From Flavobacteriaceae bacterium UBA5544 (lineage in GTDB: Bacteria; Bacteroidota; Bacteroidia; Flavobacteriales; Flavobacteriaceae): a stretch of 20,529 nt of DNA. Positions 1 through 7,339 of this stretch are shown here, one piece after another (the first letter of the stretch is position 1; every line of letters starts with the position of its first letter). Under the pieces are notes generated by a model. It was given only the letters and a program-made list of their open reading frames with translations. It was not told the origin of the DNA and did not search any database. A program made the translations under genes and the position numbers. The stretch covers positions 30,365 to 50,893 of the forward strand of contig DINI01000026.1 in the NCBI GenBank assembly GCA_002426755.1, written 5' to 3'.

Positions 1-1128
1 GGAATGTTGCCAAGGGTTTTTGCTTCGGCAGATACCAATAACAGCACCCAAAATATTTCCCAAACACGTTCAGATGGCACACAAATAGAATTGGACAATG
101 CCAAAAACAACAACATCAGCTATGGCGTTGGATTGGACTGGACCATTTTTGATGGCTTCAGCATGTTTGCCCGTTACGACCAGTTAAAGGAGTTGGAAAA
201 ATTGGGTGAAGCAGAATTGCAAAATACCATCCTTACCCGCGTGAGTGAAGTGATGAGTACCTATTATGATTTGGTTCAGCAGCAGCAGCAATTAACGGCT
301 TTGGACAGCACATTGGTGATTTCTCAACAGCGAGTGGAATTGGCGGACAATCGTTTTAGCATTGGAAAAGCTTCAAAACTGGAAGTGTTGAATGCCCAAG
401 TGGACTTGAATACAGACAGAACTTTATATGTAAGACAAAATGAATTGTATACCAATACTAAAATCCGTTTGAATGAAATTTTAGCTCGCGATACCAAGAC
501 CGATTTTAAAGTGGCGGACGAGATGTTGATACAAGACAATTTGAATCTTTCGGATTTGGAACGTTTGGCACAAGAACAAAATCCGCAATTGCAGGCACAG
601 CTCATCAATAAACGGATTGCAGAATTGCAATTAAAAGAAGTAAAAGGGAATCGATACCCAACCATTTCTGCAAATACAGGTTATAATTTTAGTGATTCAG
701 AATCGAGTTTGGGATTTACAACGCAGAATAATGCCCAAGGTTGGAATTACGGTTTTAGTGCCAGCATCGACATTTTCAATGGTTCGAACCAAAATCGAAA
801 TGAAAAAATCGCAAAACTTCAATTGGAAAACAGCGAGATTGTAATTAAGCAGCAAACACAGACCATTAAATCGCAACTGGCTTCTGCATTTCAGACCTAT
901 TTATCCAACATCAGTTTGATTGAATTGGAAACACATAATGAAGAAATTGCGAAAGAGAATTTGGATATTACCTTGGCAAAATATAGAATCGGTACCATTC
1001 CGACAATTGAATTTAGAACGGCTCAACTCAATTATATCAATGCCCAGTTGAGATTGAGCGATGCCAAATATCAGGCAAAATTATCTGAAATTGCCTTAAA
1101 ACAATTGGCAGGAAGTTTAACGCTTTAG
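1..1128 (+). CDS. TolC family outer membrane efflux protein (5' end missing)
   Basis: This is the outer-membrane channel of a tripartite efflux or type I secretion system (OEP/TolC family). The reading frame is open to the first base of the window (gga atg ttg...), so the ATG at base 4 is probably internal. About 375 residues are present against roughly 430-450 usual for the family, and the signal peptide and first strands are missing. Visible family features are long Gln/Glu/Leu-rich helices (for example residues LVQQQQQLTALDSTL), the repeated pattern 'LELADNRFSIGKAS.LEVLNAQ' and, in the second half, 'NLDITLAKYRIGTIPTIEF', which are the two helical-hairpin repeats of TolC. Strand-like segments such as GWNYGFSASIDIFNG follow the usual outer-membrane part. 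The inner-membrane pump and the adaptor protein, if in an operon, would be upstream and outside the window. The gene ends 10 bases before the stop of the convergent dsbD-like gene. Confidence 0.92.
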   Translation, partial: GMLPRVFASADTNNSTQNISQTRSDGTQIELDNAKNNNISYGVGLDWTIFDGFSMFARYDQLKELEKLGEAELQNTILTRVSEVMSTYYDLVQQQQQLTALDSTLVISQQRVELADNRFSIGKASKLEVLNAQVDLNTDRTLYVRQNELYTNTKIRLNEILARDTKTDFKVADEMLIQDNLNLSDLERLAQEQNPQLQAQLINKRIAELQLKEVKGNRYPTISANTGYNFSDSESSLGFTTQNNAQGWNYGFSASIDIFNGSNQNRNEKIAKLQLENSEIVIKQQTQTIKSQLASAFQTYLSNISLIELETHNEEIAKENLDITLAKYRIGTIPTIEFRTAQLNYINAQLRLSDAKYQAKLSEIALKQLAGSLTL

Positions 1129-1138
1129 CCGAGTTTCG

Positions 1139-3148
1139 TTATTCTTTTTTGAAGTTTTCGATGCCTTCTTTTAGCCACTCATAATACTCATTGGCGTCTG
1201 GAGTATACCCGACAGGTTCGATGAGGTTTTCTTCATCATGTCCCATCAATACATAAAACGGCTGCGTGTTGGTCTTGTAGCGAATGGTTTGAAACTCACT
1301 CCATTTTTGGCCAATGTATTTTAGTTTTTTGCCAGGTCTCAATTGGGACTCCACGATTTCTTCCTCGGAAAGCTTGCGCTTGTCATCGACATATAAGGAT
1401 ATGAGTACCACTTCATTTTTTAGAATATTTAGTACTTGGTCTTTAACCCAAACATTTTGCTCCATTTTTCGGCAATTGACACAAGCCCAGCCAGTAAAAT
1501 CAATCATTACAGGTTTACCAACTTTTTTGGCGTATGCCAAACCTTTATCATAATCATTAAAAGCTAAAATTTGATGTGGTGCCAACAAATGTGCACCTTC
1601 AGGAAGCTCTTTATCACCACTCATCATGGCGCCTCCAACTTTAGAGTTGCCAACTCCGTAGGGAGATTCTGCATAATCCAAAGGAGGAGGGAAGGCACTA
1701 ATCAAATTCAATGGTGCGCCCCAAAGCCCCGGAATCATGTATATGGTGAAAGATAGTACCAACAAGCCCAAGCTCAATCGGCCTACAGAAATATGAGTTA
1801 AAGGAGAATCGTGTGGCAATTTTATTTTTCCAAAAAGATAGAATGCTAAAGTACCAAAAATTGCAATCCAAATGGCTATAAAAACTTCACGTTCCAAAAT
1901 GTGAAGTTGCAATACCAAATCCGCTTGTGATAAAAATTTAAATGCCAATGCCAGTTCCAAAAATCCGAGAAATACTTTTACGGTATTCAACCATCCACCT
2001 GATTTTGGTAATGAATTTAACCATCCAGGAAATGCTGCAAAGAGTGCAAATGGTAAAGCGATTGCCAAAGAAAAACCAAGCATTCCAATGATTGGAGCAA
2101 TTCCACCTTTGGAAGCAGCTTCAACCAACAAAGTCCCCACAATTGGTCCCGTGCATGAAAATGATACAATAGCCAAGGCCAAGGCCATAAAAAAGATGCC
2201 AACAATACCACCTCTATCGGCTTGTCTATCAACTTTGTTTGCCCATTTATTGGGAAGTACAATTTCAAAGGCTCCCAAAAACGAAAATGCAAAGACAATC
2301 AACAACAGGAAGAATATGATATTAAACCAAACATTGGTTGCCAATGCATTCAAAGCATCGGCCCCAAAGATAGCTGTGACCGCTGTTCCTAAAAGTACAT
2401 AGATGACAATGATGCTAATCCCATAAATGATGGCGTTGCGTATGCCAGTTGCCTTGTTTTTACTTTGTTTTGTGAAAAAGCTGACCGTCATTGGTATCAT
2501 TGGAAACACGCAAGGTGTCAACAATGCCGCAAATCCCGATAAAAAGGCAATGAAAAAAATGGTAAAAAGCCCTTTGTTTTCATCCTTTTTTTCTTCTTTT
2601 TCAATTTCTTTGACTACTGGTGTTTCGGTTTTCTTATCTGGAACCTGAAAATTGATTCCATCTGCTGAATTCCCAGTTTCCTGAACTGTATTTGATTTTG
2701 ATAAATTAAATTCCAAATCCACATAGGTAGGTGGAAGGCATCGCTCCTCATCACAAACCATAAACTCTACCTCACCTTTTACAATAGAAAGCTCTTTGTT
2801 AAGAACTTTGATTCGCTGTTTAAACTCTGCGTTATTCTCAAAAAACTTGATTTTCATCATAAAAACGGGGTCGTCAACCGTTTTGCCTTTATCTTCAGAA
2901 ACCTTACCATTCAATTCAAAATCTTTGTTGGTTTCAAAGGTAAACACTGTGGCGATAGGTCCGTCTTCAGGAACATTTTGGGAATAGAGGTGCCAGCCTT
3001 CTTCTATGGAAGCTTTTGCAATTAAGATATATTCCGTGTCTGATGCTTTTTCAACAGAAGTAGTCCATTTGACAGGCTTCAAAACTTGCCCTTGCACTCC
3101 CAAAACGAAAGCAAGGGTTGTCAAAACGTATATAAATAGCTTTTTCAT
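1139..3148 (-). CDS. DsbD-like thiol:disulfide interchange protein (cytochrome c biogenesis transmembrane domain plus thioredoxin)
   Basis: This protein transfers reducing power from cytoplasmic thioredoxin across the inner membrane to periplasmic partners. Of 669 residues, 1-21 form a signal peptide. Residues about 25-150 are a periplasmic DsbD-N-like domain with a Cys pair C132/C137 (VCDEERCLPP). A charged linker covers 170-192. Residues about 193-475 are the multi-span CcdA/DsbD membrane domain, with the two expected membrane cysteines C213 (in TPCVFPMIP) and C332 (in SFSCTGP). Residues about 525-665 are a thioredoxin-like domain with C556-V-N-C559 followed by R-K-M-E. All six cysteines of the DsbD relay are therefore present. 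In Bacteroidota such proteins are usually annotated as 'thioredoxin family protein' or DsbD. The start ATG has a good signal peptide right behind it. The gene is monocistronic on the minus strand. The natural partner is unknown from this window. Confidence 0.94.
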   Translation of the reverse strand: MKKLFIYVLTTLAFVLGVQGQVLKPVKWTTSVEKASDTEYILIAKASIEEGWHLYSQNVPEDGPIATVFTFETNKDFELNGKVSEDKGKTVDDPVFMMKIKFFENNAEFKQRIKVLNKELSIVKGEVEFMVCDEERCLPPTYVDLEFNLSKSNTVQETGNSADGINFQVPDKKTETPVVKEIEKEEKKDENKGLFTIFFIAFLSGFAALLTPCVFPMIPMTVSFFTKQSKNKATGIRNAIIYGISIIVIYVLLGTAVTAIFGADALNALATNVWFNIIFFLLLIVFAFSFLGAFEIVLPNKWANKVDRQADRGGIVGIFFMALALAIVSFSCTGPIVGTLLVEAASKGGIAPIIGMLGFSLAIALPFALFAAFPGWLNSLPKSGGWLNTVKVFLGFLELALAFKFLSQADLVLQLHILEREVFIAIWIAIFGTLAFYLFGKIKLPHDSPLTHISVGRLSLGLLVLSFTIYMIPGLWGAPLNLISAFPPPLDYAESPYGVGNSKVGGAMMSGDKELPEGAHLLAPHQILAFNDYDKGLAYAKKVGKPVMIDFTGWACVNCRKMEQNVWVKDQVLNILKNEVVLISLYVDDKRKLSEEEIVESQLRPGKKLKYIGQKWSEFQTIRYKTNTQPFYVLMGHDEENLIEPVGYTPDANEYYEWLKEGIENFKKE

Positions 3149-3425
3149 GCTGTAAAAATAATTTTTTAATTTTTAAAATTTATGCATCTACTCGACAATA
3201 CATCAATATTCACATTTATTTATGAAAATTGGGTGTGGAAATCATCGGCCTTTGGCTTTTTTTTCTTCGCTAAAATAATTTCTTGAAATTTTAAAAAATG
3301 TAGTTCCGTAAAGAAAGGGAGTTGCATATTTTATTTCTAAATTAGATGAGCAAAGGATTTGCCATCAATCTTATTTTAATTTTAAAAATGTGCGAGGTAA
3401 GGTTATCTTTGTTGTCTCTTTAATA
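3149..3425. other. intergenic region between divergent dsbD-like and glutamate-synthase-like genes
   Basis: This 277-base, very AT-rich spacer must hold both divergent promoters. On the plus strand, TATCTTTG at 3404-3411 matches the flavobacterial -7 element, but no TTG-type -33 element stands at the expected distance. On the minus strand no convincing element is seen. A run GCCtttGGC followed by eight T (about 3249-3263) resembles a very weak terminator with only a 3-bp stem. No plausible small gene was found; the best open frame, at 3222, has 18 codons. Confidence 0.5.
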
Positions 3426-5024
3426 ATGAAAAGCATGAAAGCACGTGAACTCTTTATATTGGTTTCTGTAATTGTAATTGTTGTCATTGTCGGAATATCA
3501 TTTTTTTGGCTTCCTATTTTATGGCTATTTCTAGCAGTGGGGCCTTTAGTTATGATGGGAATTTTTGATATTCTTCAAAAGAAACACACGATACGAAGAA
3601 ATTTTCCATTAATAGGAAGGTTTAGGTATGTGTTGGAATCCATTCGTCCGGAAATCATGCAATATTTTGTGGAAACTGATACAGAAGGAAGACCGCTCAA
3701 TCGTATATTAAGATCTGTCGTTTATCGCAGGGCAAAAGGGGAGAATGACACCGAACCCTTTGGTACCCAAATGGATTTATACCATTCGGGCTATGAATGG
3801 TTGGAGCATTCGATGTATGCCAAAGTCAACCCAAAGCATATCACTGAATTTCCAAGATTGATGATTGGAGGAAAGGATTGCAAGCAACCATATTCTTCCA
3901 GTCTGTTAAATATTTCAGCCATGAGTTTTGGCTCCTTGAGCAAGAATGCGGTATTGGCATTGAACAAAGGGGCAAAAATGGGTAATTTTGCCCATAATAC
4001 TGGAGAAGGAGGTATCAGTGAGTACCATTTGGAACACGGTGGCGACCTTATATGGCAAGTGGGGACAGGTTATTTTGGCTGTAGAAATGATGACGGTACT
4101 TTTAATGAAAAAACCTTTCGGGAAAATGCCACACGTCCACAGGTAAAAATGATTGAAATTAAACTATCGCAAGGAGCTAAACCTGGACATGGCGGGATTT
4201 TGCCCGCAATAAAGAATACGGAGGAAATTGCAAAGATCAGACACATAAAACCACATATTGCAGTACATTCGCCACCGTCGCATTCTGCATTTTCAGATCC
4301 TATTGAATTTATGCATTTCATCAAAAAACTTCGTGAGCTGTCCGATGGCAAACCAGTTGGTTTTAAACTGTGCGTCGGTAGAAAGCAGGAATTCATGGAT
4401 TTTTGTGAAGCAATGGTCTATACCGGAATAAAACCTGATTTTATTACAGTCGATGGTGGCGAAGGTGGCACTGGAGCGGCACCAATGGAGTTTTCAAATT
4501 CTATGGGAATGCCATTGCGCGAAGGTTTGATATTTGTTCATGATACACTTGTAGGTTTCAATTTGAGAGATGACATTAAAGTTATTGTGGCAGGGAAAAT
4601 AATTACAGGTTTTCACATGGCACGTGCCCTTGCTTTGGGAGCCGATGGTTGCAACAGTGCGCGGGGCATGATGCTGTCGATTGGCTGCATACAAGCCTTA
4701 CAATGCAATAACAATACGTGCCCTACGGGCGTCACCACCCAAAATCCTTCTTTGGTAAGAGGTTTGGTCGTGGATGATAAGGCACCTCGAGCTCACCGGT
4801 ATCACGAGGCAACCATCCACAGTTTCTTAGAGTTGATTGCAGCGGCAGGACTGACAGAACTGAACGAATTGAACCGTAGTCTGATTCACAAACGAGTCGG
4901 TCTTTATAATGTGCAGACCTACGAAGAGATCTATCCTTATATGGTTCCGGGATCACTTCTTGATATTGCCAATATTCCTGAAAGCTATAAGAAGTTTTTT
5001 CAATTGACTAGAATTATGAGATAA
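3426..5024 (+). CDS. membrane-anchored FMN-binding glutamate synthase domain protein (GltB central/FMN domain only)
   Basis: This protein carries the FMN/3Fe-4S glutamate synthase domain (Pfam Glu_synthase) without the N-terminal amidotransferase domain or the C-terminal beta-helix of full GltB. With the ATG at 3426 it has 532 residues (529 from the ATG at 3435). A GTG at 3390 would add 12 residues but gives no better leader. Residues about 9-50 form two hydrophobic segments, so the enzyme is probably attached to the inner membrane. Visible motifs are SAMSFGSLS (164-172), NTGEGG (191-196), KPGHGGILP (252-260), TVDGGEGGTGAAP (341-353) and the cysteines C409, C421, C427 and C432 in GADGCNSARG...GCIQALQCNNNTCPTG, the cluster-binding region of glutamate synthase. 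The true reaction is unproven: without the glutaminase domain it would need free ammonia or a partner, and its natural electron donor is unknown. It is not in an operon. Confidence 0.93.
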   Translation: MKSMKARELFILVSVIVIVVIVGISFFWLPILWLFLAVGPLVMMGIFDILQKKHTIRRNFPLIGRFRYVLESIRPEIMQYFVETDTEGRPLNRILRSVVYRRAKGENDTEPFGTQMDLYHSGYEWLEHSMYAKVNPKHITEFPRLMIGGKDCKQPYSSSLLNISAMSFGSLSKNAVLALNKGAKMGNFAHNTGEGGISEYHLEHGGDLIWQVGTGYFGCRNDDGTFNEKTFRENATRPQVKMIEIKLSQGAKPGHGGILPAIKNTEEIAKIRHIKPHIAVHSPPSHSAFSDPIEFMHFIKKLRELSDGKPVGFKLCVGRKQEFMDFCEAMVYTGIKPDFITVDGGEGGTGAAPMEFSNSMGMPLREGLIFVHDTLVGFNLRDDIKVIVAGKIITGFHMARALALGADGCNSARGMMLSIGCIQALQCNNNTCPTGVTTQNPSLVRGLVVDDKAPRAHRYHEATIHSFLELIAAAGLTELNELNRSLIHKRVGLYNVQTYEEIYPYMVPGSLLDIANIPESYKKFFQLTRIMR

Positions 5025-5027
5025 GTT

Positions 5028-5051
5028 AAAAAAGATGATTAATTCTTTTTT
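5028..5051. terminator. weak AT-rich hairpin between convergent genes
   Basis: AAAAAAGA (5028-5035) can pair with TCTTTTTT (5044-5051) around an 8-base loop, and it is T-rich on either strand. It lies 3 bases after the stop of the glutamate-synthase-like gene and overlaps the stop of the small minus-strand gene ending at 5050. The stem has a single G-C pair, so it is a weak bidirectional terminator at best. Confidence 0.35.
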
Positions 5052-5202
5052 AGTCTAATGCATTTTTTGTTACAAATACACGCCAACCGATAATTGCAAG
5101 CTGCAATTTGCTGGCCTTGGACAAGTCAAGTTGACGTTTTGAATAACTTGGGAAAACAACCTTGTTGAATTTTGCCAACAATTTGAATAATGCTTTCTTC
5201 AT
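5050..5202 (-). CDS. small 50-residue basic protein of unknown function
   Basis: This is an uninterrupted 50-codon minus-strand frame, ATG at 5202 and TAA at 5050. It starts MKKALFKLLAKFNKVVFPSY, continues through SKRQLDLSKASKLQLAIIGW (residues 21-40) and ends RVFVTKNALD. It has about 12 Lys/Arg and no signal peptide. An amphipathic N-terminal helix is followed by a central SKRQLDLSKA stretch and a conserved-looking IIGWR tail. I recall very similar roughly 50-residue proteins ending GWR..VTKNALD in many flavobacterial genomes, with no assigned function, but I cannot check this here. A -7-like TAACTTTG reads toward it at 5214-5207, only 4 bases before the ATG, so if used the transcript would be nearly leaderless. 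It is convergent with the glutamate-synthase-like gene and divergent from the endonuclease gene. The function is not known. Confidence 0.8.
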   Translation of the reverse strand: MKKALFKLLAKFNKVVFPSYSKRQLDLSKASKLQLAIIGWRVFVTKNALD

Positions 5203-5266
5203 CTTTCAAAGTTATTAAAAAAACATTTCAAAATGTTAAATTAAAGATTTAATAAAGCCCAGAAAC

Positions 5267-5295
5267 TTTGATGTGTAAAGCATTGTCTATATTTG
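5267..5295 (+). promoter_or_regulatory. Bacteroidota-type promoter of the endonuclease gene
   Basis: TTTG at 5267-5270, a 17-base spacer, then TATATTTG at 5288-5295. Both match the flavobacterial consensus TTG-N17-23-TAnnTTTG. Transcription would start about 10 bases before the ATG at 5310. This rules out the longer reading at 5268/5271, whose first codons would lie inside the promoter. Confidence 0.65.
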
Positions 5296-5309
5296 AAAAA
5301 AATAGAATA

Positions 5310-7286
5310 ATGAAAAGAATAATTACTTTTTTAATAATTTGTTTTTTCACACAATTTAGCTTTAGTCAAATTTTAAGGATCAATGAATTGGACTGTGACA
5401 CCCCAGGGATTGATGACCAAGAATTTGTGGAGATAAAATCACAAACGCCAAATTTCCCTCTGGATGGTTATGTAGTCGTGTTTTTCAATGGTTCCGATTC
5501 TGGCGGCAACATGAGTTATTTGGCTTTGGATCTGGACGGCCATGAAACTGATATCAACGGACTTTTATTGATTGGAAGCACTACGGTTTCTCCTTTTCCG
5601 CAATATGTTATTCCAGCAAACCTGATTCAGAATGGAGCAGATGCTGTCGCCATTTATCAAGCGGATGAAATTGATTTTGAAGAACCTGTTTTGGCATATG
5701 TCGATGATACGTTGATTGATGTTTTACTATATCAAACCAATGATTCCGATGGTGCTGGGTTGGTCACTATTTTCTCTGAATTCAATCCATCAATTCAAAT
5801 CATCAATGAAGGTGCAGGAAACAATACAAATTCCATTCAATTGGATAATGGCAATAACGATATGGGTTACCTGATACAGACACCAACACCTCGTCGCCTC
5901 AATGATGGAAGTGGTTTTGTACTCAATGGAATTTTAATGACCCTAACACAAACAATGTATAATGAAGGCGAGACTTTTGATATTGTCTTTACATCTGAAC
6001 AGAATGTAACTTCAGACCTTAATTTTACTATTGGATTCAATAATGGCACATTTGATACATCAGATTACACAGGGAACACTTCAATTACAATTCCAGATGG
6101 CTCTAATACTGCATCTACAACAATTACTTTAATTGATGATACATTGGATGAAGGTGATGAGGAAATGGTCATTCGTCTATCAGGGTTAACATCAATGTTT
6201 TCAGCTCTGAATAATAATCTTCGCATTCGTGCTGTGGACAATGATTTTTCAGTCGCCCCTTTTGGAACCCCAATCAATCCTACATATGGTGTTGTTGCAA
6301 GTACTCAACCTGATGGTTATTATGACAGCCTAGATGGTTTGTCCGACACAGCATTGAGACAAGGCATTCAGGATATTATTGCCGAAGAGGGTGTCGTTAG
6401 GGCACAAACATATGCCGACATTATAGAAATACTAAAAGAGGCTGATCAAAACCCAGAAAACAGTAATCAAGTTTGGTTGGTGTATAAAGAAATTGGAAGG
6501 GCAAAACTAGATTTTCAATTAACGTCGAGTAGCGTAGGAAAATGGAATCGAGAGCATACATACCCTCGCTCACGGGGAGGTTTTAATAGCATAAGTTTGG
6601 ATGACATTGCAGACGGTAGAGAAGTATATTGGAATACGACTGCAGATTCCCTTCGTCATGGTAACTCTGATGCTCATGCTTTGCGTGCCGTTGATGGACC
6701 TGAAAACAGTACTCGAAACAACCAGCATTATGGACAATATAATGGACCTTTAGGAACCCTTGGTGGTTTTAAGGGAGATGTTGCAAGAAGTGTTTTGTAC
6801 ATGGAATTGCGCTATAACGGATTGCAGGTAGTTAATGGTTTTCCGGAAGGAACGGTTGGAGAATTGGGTGATTTGGCCACACTTTTGGACTGGCACAGAA
6901 ATGACCCTCCAGATGATTATGAGATGAATAGAAACAATATCGTTTACACTTGGCAATACAATAGAAATCCGTTGATAGATTACCCAGATTTGGTGGAATA
7001 TATTTGGGGAACTAATGTAGGCGATCCATGGGAGCAGCCTTTAGGAGTCAATGAAGTTGATAAATTATCCATTAAATTGTATCCTAATCCTGCATCCAAT
7101 AAAATCTACATTTCAGGGATTAATGCTTCAGCAAGCGTTGATGTGTTTTCAGTAGAAGGACGCCAATTGTCTACTCAACAAATTGAAGGAAATACATCTT
7201 TGGATTTAAACCTGGCAAGTGGCTTTTATGTCATTAGGATTTCTTCGGAGGGAAAATCAGTGACGAAGAAATTGGTAGTGAAATAA
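5310..7286 (+). CDS. secreted endonuclease I family nuclease with lamin-tail-like, Calx-beta and T9SS sorting domains
   Basis: This is a 658-residue exported nuclease. Residues 1-20 are a signal peptide (MKRIITFLIICFFTQFSFSQ). About 21-195 resemble a lamin-tail/LTD-type beta domain (INELDCDTPGIDDQEFVEI). About 205-312 form a Calx-beta-like repeat (YNEGETFDIVF, DEGDEEMVIRL). About 325-570 are the endonuclease I catalytic domain (EndA/NucM type), with the beta-beta-alpha-metal signature NREHTYPRS (413-421, H416), DAHALRAVDG (454-463), FKGDVARSVLYMELRY (487-502) and NRNPLIDYPDLVEYIW (551-566). About 587-658 are a T9SS type A domain (LYPNPASNKIYI, then GFYVIRI and KKLVVK). It is likely cell-surface or released and digests extracellular DNA for nutrients or biofilm turnover. 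The start at 5310 is chosen because it gives a clean signal peptide and follows the promoter. The gene is monocistronic, ending at a bidirectional terminator. Confidence 0.94.
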   Translation: MKRIITFLIICFFTQFSFSQILRINELDCDTPGIDDQEFVEIKSQTPNFPLDGYVVVFFNGSDSGGNMSYLALDLDGHETDINGLLLIGSTTVSPFPQYVIPANLIQNGADAVAIYQADEIDFEEPVLAYVDDTLIDVLLYQTNDSDGAGLVTIFSEFNPSIQIINEGAGNNTNSIQLDNGNNDMGYLIQTPTPRRLNDGSGFVLNGILMTLTQTMYNEGETFDIVFTSEQNVTSDLNFTIGFNNGTFDTSDYTGNTSITIPDGSNTASTTITLIDDTLDEGDEEMVIRLSGLTSMFSALNNNLRIRAVDNDFSVAPFGTPINPTYGVVASTQPDGYYDSLDGLSDTALRQGIQDIIAEEGVVRAQTYADIIEILKEADQNPENSNQVWLVYKEIGRAKLDFQLTSSSVGKWNREHTYPRSRGGFNSISLDDIADGREVYWNTTADSLRHGNSDAHALRAVDGPENSTRNNQHYGQYNGPLGTLGGFKGDVARSVLYMELRYNGLQVVNGFPEGTVGELGDLATLLDWHRNDPPDDYEMNRNNIVYTWQYNRNPLIDYPDLVEYIWGTNVGDPWEQPLGVNEVDKLSIKLYPNPASNKIYISGINASASVDVFSVEGRQLSTQQIEGNTSLDLNLASGFYVIRISSEGKSVTKKLVVK

Positions 7287-7300
7287 AATAAACCTGATAA

Positions 7301-7333
7301 AAAAGCCCGAATCATGTCATGATTGGGGCTTTT
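7301..7333. terminator. bidirectional terminator between endonuclease and M56 genes
   Basis: AAAAGCCC (7301-7308) pairs with GGGCTTTT (7326-7333), and AATCATG (7310-7316) with CATGATT (7318-7324), separated by one G/G mismatch. A-rich and T-rich flanks serve both strands. It lies 14 bases after the endonuclease stop and 6 bases after the M56 stop on the other strand. Confidence 0.85.
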
Positions 7334-7339
7334 GCATAT

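Noticed and set aside
3222..3278. 18-codon frame in the spacer between the dsbD-like and glutamate-synthase-like genes
   Set aside because: Too short, no promoter element at a sensible distance, and it runs through a poly-T tract.
3390..3425. GTG extension of the glutamate-synthase-like protein
   Set aside because: It overlaps the TATCTTTG element and adds no family-like sequence; ATG at 3426 is better placed.
5268..5309. Upstream start of the endonuclease protein
   Set aside because: The codons coincide with the -33/-7 promoter boxes, and the signal peptide begins at 5310.
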